A stretch of 64,000 nucleotides of DNA from the NCBI RefSeq assembly GCF_030867095.1, contig NC_081835.1, positions 40,965,892-41,029,891 of the forward strand, given 5' to 3'. This stretch comes from Alligator mississippiensis (Eukaryota; Chordata; Crocodylia; Alligatoridae). The notes under the pieces were generated by a model, which had not been told where the DNA came from, searched no databases, and saw only the letters and a program-made list of their open reading frames with translations. Shown here piece by piece: positions 12,601 to 22,700 of this stretch. The position numbers were made by a program, and so were the translations under genes. Position 1 is the first letter of the stretch. Each line of letters begins with the position of its first letter.

Positions 12601-13873
12601 CAGGATCACTTGAGCACTGCTGGGAATTACTTGCAAGACAACCTGAGGAAACACCTCCCCTATGATCATGGTACAGGTTTTGGGGATAGGGCTGAAGAGG
12701 AAGCTATGCAACTCCCATCATCCTGACTTAGCTGGCACAGCATATGGTATCACAAGGGCTGGCACAGCACCCAAGTGGCCAGAGGCCCTAGTTTATTATT
12801 CCCCTGAGCTGGAAATCTGAGTCACATGATGAGGATCAAGGCAAGTTTCTTCCCTTTTCTAATTTTCAGACTTTAAGCCAAATGTGAATGAGACTCTGAC
12901 CCACAGAGAACTGGATACAAGATGGACACCGTGGCCCAGCCAAGCCACAGAGCTATGGCCTGGGCTCTTGAGGCAGAGACAAGTTCTTCTGCTTGTTCCT
13001 CTTAGAAATCTGCTGGATTCCCCGGGAAGAGTTTGGAGGGCACTGGCCTCCTGTGGGCAAGAGCAAGTGCTGCATTTTAGAGGGCCATGAGACCACTGAA
13101 GTCCACTACCACCCCCTTCCTGCAGGTGTGAGGGGCACAGCCCAGGCTTGACTGACTGAATGAACACCCAGCATTATCACCAGCTTGTGGCATGTTCAGG
13201 TCACTGTAGGAGTGGCGCTGCCCCCCTTACCCTTTGCTGTCTGCCTCCTTTACCTCCTCCTCATGTCACCAGGGCTCATGGGCATCCTTGCCCCACCAGT
13301 CATCATCCCCAGCGCAGCGGTGCCTGAAGCTGCCCATGAGCACAAGCTTACTCCTGCCAGCTGCCTGCGCCAACAGCGCTGCACCAGCATCCGGCCTGGG
13401 GCACCCACCTAGCAGGGCGGAGAGGCTGGGACCCAGACACCTGCTTACGCACTAAAGCAGCGTCTGCCCTGGGGACAGGCAGGGCGGGGGCACAGCTCAG
13501 ACACCAGGGCTGCAGCTCCGAGCTCGTTGTTTATAGCCTAAAGCCGCTGCTCTGAAGGAGCCCAGGGCCCGGAGCTGCCAGCCCCGACGGAGAGCCCCAG
13601 TGCCCAGCGGCTGGATGGGCCCCCGAGCAACGCGGCGCCGCAGGGGGCTCCTGGCCGCTCCCTCTCCGAGGGGGGCTCGGGCGAGGCCCCCGGGCAGACG
13701 CGCCGCCCAGCACCCGGCCGGGGCGGAGGAGCGGGGCGCACCTGCCAGGCGCTCGCCCAGCCCCGACGCCCGGGCTTCGCCCCGCTCACCGGCCCGGAGC
13801 TGAAGCGCCTCCCGGCCCCGATCCCGCGCCGGAGCCCAGCGCCCAGCGCAGCGCCGCAGCCCGCCCGCAGCAT
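6633..13873 (-). CDS. AMT: AMT, mitochondrial aminomethyltransferase (glycine cleavage T-protein)
   Basis: Nine coding exons, minus strand: 13742-13873, 10856-11023, 10329-10409, 9434-9565, 9219-9297, 8310-8455, 7887-8067, 7314-7469 and 6633-6811 (stop 6633-6635). All borders are GT/AG and the phases agree, giving about 417 residues against 403 in human. T-protein takes the aminomethyl group from lipoyl H-protein, transfers a methylene to tetrahydrofolate and releases ammonia in the mitochondrial matrix. Exon 1 gives an Arg/Ala/Gly-rich, acid-free leader ([10 protein letters not shown] onward) typical of a mitochondrial presequence. Then come [55 protein letters not shown] (IDD holds the folate-site aspartate, Asp101 of mature human protein by my count), [34 protein letters not shown] and the end [15 protein letters not shown]. 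The frame looks intact. The start is the only ATG giving this leader at the CpG-rich 5' end. Confidence 0.97.
8673..8885. repeat. GC-rich interspersed repeat, copy 1 (AMT intron 5)
   Basis: About 200 bases that align by eye in the same orientation with 9605-9805 in AMT intron 3. Both share GGGCCC and GTGCCAAGTGGC blocks, a TGTGAAGC segment and an end of the form GGGGCCCGGGG then a C run. It is a GC-rich interspersed family I cannot name, SINE-like or MITE-like in size. Confidence 0.6.
9605..9805. repeat. GC-rich interspersed repeat, copy 2 (AMT intron 3)
   Basis: Direct-orientation partner of 8673-8885, about 930 bases further along. It lies wholly within the intron between AMT exons 3 and 4, so it does not touch coding sequence. 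The copies differ by scattered changes and small gaps, which suggests two separate insertions, not one recent duplication. Confidence 0.6.
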
Positions 13874-14110
13874 CCTCCCGCGGCCTCTGCCTGACCCCTG
13901 GCCGGCCGGGCCCGCAGCCAGCACCGCCCCCAGCGCGGCAGCCTGGGAAATGGAGTCTGCTCCGCCCGCCGCGGCCGGCCCCGGGGGACCCCTCGGCAGC
14001 GGCTCTGCGCACCGGGAGCCCACGCTCCCGCAGCCCCGCCCGCGGCCCGGACCCTCTCGGGGCAGCGGAGCACGGGGCCTTCCTGCGCTGCTGGGGGCGA
14101 GGCAGCCGGG
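13470..14110. promoter_or_regulatory. CpG island over AMT exon 1
   Basis: A dense CpG stretch of about 640 bases spans the AMT start codon (13871-13873 on the minus strand), its presequence exon and the upstream flank. It is sharply richer than the sequence on either side, as in a CpG-island promoter. Very long open frames in this stretch on both strands are composition effects. Confidence 0.7.
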
Positions 14111-14725
14111 TGGTCGTTCCTTGGTCTGAAGCTGCAGCAACCCACGCCTTGAACAGCGGTGCATTCAGGACCCAGGCTGCCAGGACTAGACCCCACCAGC
14201 CTGGGAGGGAATCTCCTTGTAGGCCCCCTCATGCTATCCAGCTAGCATTGTCCCAGTGTCGCAAGTCAGTTCTGAACAGCAGGAAAGAGACAGTGGAGGC
14301 CTTGCCCAGGCAGTTCAGAGGTTAGGGGATTTTCAGGGACTGCAGGTGTGCTCAGAATAGCCAAGTTTGATTTGACACTTCACTGGGGCAAACAGCTATG
14401 ACAGCCTTGAGCCACAGTGGAGCAGCCCTTGGGATTCACCAGCCTGTCTCAGCAGGTCACAAAGGCTACTAACCACATCTCCTTTCACCAGCCATACCAC
14501 TCCTATAAAGCCTGGTGAGCTTTCCCCTCTTGGGCCAAATGCTGTTGGCACCAAGGGCCAAGTTAGAAACAGGGCTACTAATTCTGTGACACATGCGACA
14601 GCACTGGAAACATAGAGGGAGCTCCTGCCAGCCTTAGTTGGAAGGGCAGGGGGAACAGCAGCTAGGTTGGCCCAGGCTTTTTCCAAAAAAACCCACAACA
14701 TATATCCAGCTTTGGAGTCTGTTCC

Positions 14726-14731
14726 TTTATT
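14726..14731 (-). terminator. Candidate NICN1 poly(A) signal AATAAA
   Basis: TTTATT on plus reads AATAAA on minus, 2,046 bases after the NICN1 stop. A long 3' UTR is plausible for NICN1. A nearer ATTAAA lies at 16050-16055 and could be an alternative site. Confidence 0.35.
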
Positions 14732-15652
14732 AGAGATCCATCACAACAGACACACACCTTTCCCACTCCAGGGAATGCAGAACAGGCTCTTTCCGCTCCC
14801 CCAGGGTCCACCAAGCCTTGGGGAGCAGCTATGGCACATAGTTGTAGCTGTTCGGTGTGTAGATTGGGACAAGCAAGAATTGGCAGCTTAGTGGCTCGGC
14901 ACAAGCCTGGATGGCCCAAGTTTAGGAAGCACTAACTTCTTGAGCACCCCTGCAAAGTCTCCTTGGGCCTGAGGTACAGTGGTGACGATAACACTACCCT
15001 ACTTCTAGTGGGTGGGAGAAAAAACATGGGAAATACTACAAGGGGTTTGGGCACTACTATACTTTCAGCGCTGCTGGAGCTCCAGCTCTTGTCTAGCCAG
15101 CTTCTGCCTTTGCAGGCTCCACAGGGAAGAAGGGAGGCCAGCCCAAACAACACTTCATCATTCACTGTTTCATAGCCAGCCTGCAGGCAAAGAAGAAAAG
15201 CAGAGGTAGCCAGTGCAATAAGGACATTAGGGAGTCCTAGTTCAACTGCTCCTGCACTTCTGGCTAAAGCTAAATTTTCAGTGTTCCATGACCCTGTACA
15301 GGCAGATCTGGTGGAGAATTTCCCATCCTGCACCTTTCCCTCCTGCCACCTCGATCTGCTAAGGGCTCAGGGCAGAGATCAGGGCACAACACTGAGTGCA
15401 TTTGGTCCAGGATTCTTTGAGGCAGTCTCTTTGAGCACCAGTTTCACCATTTTCCTTTTCTTTTATACCTCTTTTATAGTGCAGAGTCAGGGAGAAACCC
15501 CATGAAATGCAACATGAATTTGCCCTGCCAAAGCCTGCTCACAAAGGTAGAAAGAAACCTAGGTACTAATGCAACACACATTCAGGGCTGGCAGGAGCAG
15601 GCTTGGAACGTCAGAACTGCATGAAGGCAGAGGAAAGCCACCCCCCCCAATG

Positions 15653-15692
<40 letters not shown>
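15653..15692 (+). repeat. CA microsatellite
   Basis: About 20 CA units, interrupted once near the left end (CACG), just after a run of eight or more C. It lies in the probable NICN1 3' UTR. Confidence 0.9.
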
Positions 15693-15695
<3 letters not shown>

Positions 15696-16776
15696 GTTTC
15701 AGGGTCCATCCCCTGAAACAAGGTCTCTAGGAGGCCATAAGTGTCTGGCTGCCTGTTGCTACTTGACCATCACCCCAGACGTCTGGGATGCTAAGCCCAA
15801 CCTTTTTACCTGTCATTAGTGCGGGGGAGGGGGAACACACTGGCTCTCACCACCCTAGTGCTCTTCTGAGGCTGATTTCTGCTGTCTCTGATACCCATGG
15901 AAAGAATGCTCCAGCAAATGATCCTCCTCCCTGAAAAGGCAATTACCCATCCTGCACCTTTCACCTCCACCTGCCTAGAGCCAGTAAGGTAAAGATCTCT
16001 GGTCTCAGTTCTGCCCCATCACACACAGGCCTTACCAGTAAAGGGATTGTTTAATACTCACAACAAAAATCTCAGCAGCCCATGCAAGGAAGACATGTCC
16101 TATCCTACTCACAGGTGAAGGCAACAGAACAGGAACCATCACCCTGTAAGCCCATCATCTCCATGCTGCCAGGGGAGTGGAGGAGATTCAGTTTGTACTA
16201 TGGCCTCCCTGAGGGACTCCTTAGGGCAGAGTAAAGGTTGTATGTCTGTGCATTAGCACTGTTCCATTGTGGCAGGCAGGAGCACAAGGTGGCCATAAGC
16301 TACTTCCTACTCAGTACCTGTTATAAGAGCATCAACTGCAGGTTCTTAACGCTGCGGCCACCAGCAAGATCATATGTGCAGAAGATCCCCTCCAGTTTGG
16401 AGTACAGTAGTTTCAGCTGACTGCCCAAACCACACTAAGCAGAAGGATGAGGCCAGCAGCAGCAGGCCTAGAAGGAAAGGCCTCTCCAGTGTAATGTGGA
16501 GAGGTGATATGGTTTTCTCAGGGCCAAGGGAGACATTCAGGAAAAAAGGCTGCCCAAAAGCAGGAAGCTTGGCCACTGAAAGAGTTCCCAGAGGGAGGCC
16601 ATCAGTAAATGACTCACTTGATGCTGTGAGGTGGCTCAGACTGGCTATGGACAGCCAAAGGCCCTTATCATGTAGCTATCCCTTTGGATCCAAAGCAATG
16701 CAGGTGAAATGTGCCTCAGCAGGAGGACAAGCATACCAGGTCAGGCAGCTCTGCCTGCTTCTGCTACCAGGAGGGC

Positions 16777-19700
16777 TCAGGTATAGGAGAGCAGATTGAC
16801 ATCATAGCAGCCATCCACCTGAAACACAGAAAGCATCAGTCACTCTCTTCCCAGGGCCACACTACTGTCTGTTAATACTGCTGCCAGTCTCTCTCTCCTC
16901 AGTGACCCCCTACTGGGACAGACTGGGATTACAGGAATATCTGAAAACCTGGAACAGAATGTCAGCCCCCTAAAACTCCCTCCCAACTTACTGTTGTAAG
17001 AGGCAGGGACTGCAGGAGCCAAGAACCCTTTAAGAGCCTGTTTTCAGACAGCAGCTCTTGTTGGCTGACCTGGGAGCTGGACAAGGCTGGGACTGCAGGG
17101 GCTTTGAGCCCTCTCATTCAAGTCCCGCCATCACCTTCTCTTGGGAACAAGCTGTGTTCAGCACATAAGAGCAATTTCAGTGGCCTGATAGCATTTTCAC
17201 AGTGATATCTATTGGGAGATGCTTACTGACAACACCTCAAAGTAAATGCAGGAGCTGCCAGCTTTTAGGGTGCACAAATACTCTTGGTGCTTGCCAAGAC
17301 ATGCAGGAAGACCAGAGTCAAAGACTGGGGCCAGCCCCTGGGCAGTAAACTGAGCTAACTGGGAACTAACGTCAAAACGCCCAATGCGGGCAGCCGCTCT
17401 GTTGGCATGGATCATCTCTGTCAGCACCCACATCTGCTGCACCTCTGCCGACACCTTCTCCGGATTGGGAAGTCCCTGCAAACAAGCAGCGGTTACCAAG
17501 AGAAGAACCTCCCTACTGCAGCTTAGAGAATCACCACCCGATCCTTCAATAGGCACTGCCCCTCCCCAGTCCTGGGCAGCACAAAGACAAATTATCCTGC
17601 TCAAACCCAGGGCTGTAAGCTCTTTGGCACAGGGGCTGTCACCAACTGTTTGCATTGGACCCAGAGTACTGCAGCCTTGATATACAACAAAGCTTCTGGT
17701 GAAGGGGGCCAGCAACCTTTTCAGGCTGTGGGCCAGAATAACCTGGCTCCAATCTGGTGCAAACTAGGTGGCTTTGGTGGCATGTCAGTAGCAAGGGGGG
17801 TTTCCTGTGCCTGTGCCAGGGCAAGACAGCTGGAAGCTGCACTGGCACCACTTTTCCCAGTCCCCTGCTCCCTGGCTAGACTGTAAGCACCTTCCAGCTG
17901 AGGGGAACTTGAAACTGCACCTATGCTGCTGCCACTTCTCCCTGTCATCCCACATCTCCACCCCCACCCCCCAAGACTGCAGCATGGGCACAGCTAGAAG
18001 GCACCCAGCCTCAGCCAGCTCAATTCCCAAATGGCTAGAACCTGAGCTGCCGCTGGAGAGCAAGGGTCAGGGGAAAATGGCAGTGACATGGACACAGCTT
18101 CCAGCTACCCAGCCCCAGCATGGGTGTGGGCACAGGCAAATCCTTCCAGCTTAGCAGGCCAGATTCAGTAGCTCTGTGGGCTCTCTCTGGCCCATGGGCT
18201 ACACATTGCCAGCCCTCGCTCTAGGCCCTACTGCAATATTATAATATAATAAAGGGCTTAGTCTGTCTGTCTGTGCATAATGCTTTTGGGCAACTGTGCA
18301 TGTGCCACCGAGAGGGCTGGTGGCGATTGGCTGCCCTGCTGCTTGCAACTGCCAGAGGAGGCAGAGGCTGGCAGGGGGAGGGAGCCGATGCCACCACCGC
18401 CACCTCAAGCAGGAAGGTGGTTGTGGTTGCTTCAGGGGAGGAGGCGGAGGCGGGTGGGGGAGAGGGAGCCAGGCGGTTGGAAGCCCTGCTGTTCTGGAGA
18501 AGGATGTGGAGGCAGGCAGTGGGAGGGAGCCTCTGCTGCCACCAGCACCTCAGGCAGGGAGGCGATGGTTGCAAGCCCCACTGCTCTGGGGAAAGGAGGT
18601 GGAGGTAGGCAGGGAAGAGGGAGCCGCCACACCGTGTCCAGCCCTGCGACACTCCTTCCCTCCCCCGCCACTCTGTGTCCGTTTGGCTTGCTCTGCTGAA
18701 GCCATTCCCTGCTCGTCATTCTTTGCACACATCTGCCTGCAAAGGCCAGGAAAACCATTTGTAACAATGCATTTGGCTGTTTCACCTTTTGCTGTCTGTA
18801 AAACTGTCCAAATAATGAGAGATACATTTCATATGAGAGGCAATTCAAACATTTTTCCAGATAATAATGACTTGTGTTGGTTGCATACAGTGGTCATTTA
18901 CTACTGCTCACATCCCAACTTGGACAACCTGTGGAATTCCACACCATGATATCCAAATGGAGTCTGTCATCTGCTCTGTAATCTCTGAGCTGAACGCTCA
19001 GCCTTGCTGGCGACACCAGGTTCCATTCCTCAGCCTTTCTAAAACAGACACCCTACCCTGCACTTGCTCCAGAAACCCCTGCTGGGTTCAAAAACAAGGG
19101 TTACTCTATTCTAAGACCTCACCCAGTCATGCAGTGCAGGAGGGAACAGGATATCTCCATGCCATGCATGGTTGCTCTGCCATCCCCATACACATACAAC
19201 AGGGTTCTCTTAGATCACCCCTTTGAGCTGCAACCTGGTGAATCCTTGTTCACATGGGTTATTCCACTCATTCCAAGGAAGATCACTCGGGTACTGTAGT
19301 GCTGGCAGGATCAGCCCCATTCCCTGCTTGCCCTGTCCTTCACTTGATCCTTGAGAATCATAACCAGCCACCTCTCTGGGCTGCACTGCACCCAGATCTC
19401 TCTGCTTAGTTCTATTTTTCTGACTACCTAGCTCTATTGTCTCCAGTTTCCCCTCTGAGATATCAACCCCTGCACATGCTCCCTGAGCATTAATATTCTA
19501 TGTTGCAGAGACCTCCCTGCTCTGTTCCCTTGGGATGAGGTGACAGGGTGGAGGAAGTGCCATTGCATCATGCCCTGCATAAGCCTAGAAGAAGGGTGAT
19601 TGAATGACTGGAGCAATCAGAAAACTTCAGTGCAGTAAAGAGATCTCTGAGAGTCTAACCTGGAGGAGGGAGCTATTGTCCATCCTTGGACATACTTCAT

Positions 19701-22700
19701 GTGTTAGAAGAGCACTATATCCCAGCTTGCCAGAGAGGGCTCAGCAGTCCAGTGGAGGGGCCTGCACAGGTTGATTGCACTCCTTTTCCCTGTTGTGGTG
19801 AGTTCTGAATGGTCTCCCCAGTCCGGTAGGCTTGGTCTGCCCCTTGGACAGTCACTTTCCCCAGCACAAAGTACCACCATTCTGATTAGAAAGCAGTTCA
19901 CACACACAATGAACCAGGGCAAGGAAGGACACATGGCACAGGAGGGGGTAACCCAGGACCTCAGCATCTTCTTGCAGTTCCTCTCTGTCAGGCCCTCACT
20001 GGTGACCCTCCCCAAATCTCCTGCTAAGCCATGAGGCTATGCAATGTCTGAGGGGAAAGTCTTTGTCAGGAGAGGAGGGAGCTGGAAGTGGGGTAAGACA
20101 CTACAGCCCTAACTGCAGAGGGCAGGGTTAAACTTATGTTTACAATAATGAATACTGGTGCTTATCATTGTGCCTCAGGCACATCCAGATCATAGCTATT
20201 ATCCAATCAGCTTACTTGATCAGAAAATGCTGCCTCTCACCCATCTTTTCCACCTCCAAAGCAAACAATCTCTCCCCCCCTAATTTCCAGTGCCTAAGGG
20301 TGTGTGCACCAAATACCCAATAGGCATTTGGCTCTCAGCACGAACAGGGCATCTTTGTGCAACTTTCCTGAGTCTTTCAGAGTGAGGAATAGCCTTCCTC
20401 AGCCGAACTGTCTCACAGAGGACTTCCCCGTCCAGTGGCTACTCTCATCACAGAACAGCCTAGGCCCCCCCTGCTACCTCCCCACTCCCATCCCAGGACA
20501 CAGTCACCCAAGTACTTCTATAAGGGTGAATACCTACCCCATGCAGGTTTGCTGGCTGCTCCCGAGAGGTGAGATGGGAAAGCCAAGATGGAAAGTCTTT
20601 ATGGGGGCTCTGAAAGGAAATAAAACTGTGAGGCGAGTAAAAATACAGCTTCAACTTAGCAAAGCTTTCAGGCTGCTTTCAGGTCCTCCAGGGCCTTGCT
20701 GCTAACATTAATCTTTGTTCTGAGCAGAACACATGCCTTGAGCTGGAGTTCCAATGCTTGACCAAAACTAAGTTATTTTGTACTGGGCACATATGCATGA
20801 GATGATAACTGCGCAGTAGCCTAATACTACTGCGCAGTAGTATGTCACAATAAAAACCATGCTAATACATTACTGTGCAGTAGTAGTAGGCTACTGTACA
20901 GTTAGCATCACTAAATAGCCGTGTGCTGGTGTTACTCTGCAGTTGCACCAGTTACTGCACATTGATTTAGCACATGGTTATACAAGTACTAAACTTAATA
21001 CACAGTAACTATGGTGCATTAATGAACATGTAGATGCGCCCACGCAGAAAGAAATGGAACCCAGTCTGGCTGGGGCTTGACACTTGGTCCATCTCCCCAA
21101 AGGATCCTACCCTCCCCAAGTGTGCTACAAGAAAAGCAACTGCTACTAGCATGTTCTTACTTCACCTAAACATGCAAAGGGACTTCAGAGCCATTTGTTC
21201 TCAATGGCAGGATCTCACTCCATGACCTAGAACATCTTCAGGAGGCACTCACAGGACTGGGTAGTAGAGGTGCACTGATACATCGGTTCCATGTTGGATC
21301 GGCACCAACATAAGGAAAATTGACGACATTGGCCATTGGCCTTTTTTGGCTGATGTGGCTGATCATGCCACCGATAAATGCCCTGTGCATGCATGCAGCC
21401 ACAGCGCAGCACCCAGGCGGCTAGAAGCGCAGCCTGGAAGCATGGAGAGAACCTGGGTCTGGCTGGTAAGTCTGTTGTGGGGGGAGGAACGAGTGGGGAG
21501 GAAAGGGGTGGGGGGGGCAGATTGAGGCCCCAGTGGTGAGGGAGGGAGTGGGGCTGGGGCAAGGCAGGCACTGCACAGCCGGGGTGAAGCACAGGACGGA
21601 GCTGTGAGCAACTCATCTGGGGTGCGGGGGGCAGCTCCCACCGCTGCACGCACCCCAGAATGGCACGGAGGCGTGTGGCCCTGGATCTCTGTGTGGGGCG
21701 ATGGTGGCTGCCACTGCAGGCTGGAGCTGGGGGCGGTGCTGGACTCTTCCCGGCAGGGGATTGGGCTGGGCTGGGCTGGGCTTGGGGTGGGCAGTGGTGG
21801 CGCTGGGAGAGGAAGTAGGGGGGGGGATACGGCAAATTTTGGGGTGGCTGCAGCTCCCCCTGTACACCCCTCCCAGCACCATTGCTGTCCACCCAGAGCG
21901 CAGCCCAGCCCAACACCCCTGCCAGGAACAGCCCAGTGCTGCCCCGGTCCCAGCCCACAGTGGCAGCCCATCCTGCCCTGCACGCAGATCTGGGGGCACA
22001 TGCATACCTTCCCAGGGTGTGTGCAGCAGCAGAAGCTGCCACCTCCCACCCTCCCCAGATGAGCAGCTCGGTACCACGCTCCACCCAAGCTGTGCAGCAC
22101 CTGCCCCTGCCCCTGCCCCAACCCCAGCCCCACTCCCACCCTCACTGTGGGGACCTTGATCTGCACCCCCCATGCCCCTTCCCACCCTCTTGCCCCTTCC
22201 CCCACAACAGGTTTACCAGCCAGATACCACTCTCCAACCTGCCCAGCTGCATATTGGAATTGGAGCAGTATCAGCTGATATGGCTCGTTAAAAATCAGTC
22301 ATCAGTATTGGCCCAAAAATTCTCTATTGGTGCACCCCTACTGGGTAGTCAAAGTCCTGCTCCTAGGAGCCTGCAGCAGCTGAGACAACATGCTATGGCC
22401 CAGGCTGCAACCCTTCTGTGCTGATATAGGAGAAGGGGACCAAGCATGTCAGGGGCTTTGCCCAATGAGGGAGTTTCACTTCCTAGGCTGGATAAAAGCA
22501 TGAAGCAGCCACTCACTGGGAACAAGACAATTAACTCATGGAATGTGGAACCCAGTGCCTCCTGCACTACTCTCCTGATGGAAGAAAGCTCTTTACAGGC
22601 AAAGAAGCACCAATCTGAGCTGGGTGGTCAACACTGGTCAGCTAATAACAGAGGTTAGGATAGCCCCATGCCTGTCTCAGCCATACCTACTGATGGGCAG

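Larger units (their letters stand above)
14111..16776 (-). other. AMT-NICN1 interval, probably mostly NICN1 3' UTR
   Basis: No coding exon is recognised. If NICN1 uses the AATAAA near 14726, about 2 kb of this stretch is its 3' UTR. It contains one CA dinucleotide array, listed separately. Confidence 0.45.

Noticed and set aside
13497-14232. Several overlapping long frames around the AMT first exon
   Set aside because: They are composition effects of the CpG island. Only the frame starting at 13873 gives a mitochondrial leader that joins AMT exon 2 in phase.
18239-18949. Frames up to 217 codons in the GC-rich block of NICN1 intron 4
   Set aside because: Low-complexity Gly/Arg/Ala frames in a repeat-like block inside an intron.
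21227-22424. Frames up to 285 codons on both strands at 21.2-22.4 kb
   Set aside because: They are produced by the GC-rich palindromic element at 21265-22340, which has no transposase.
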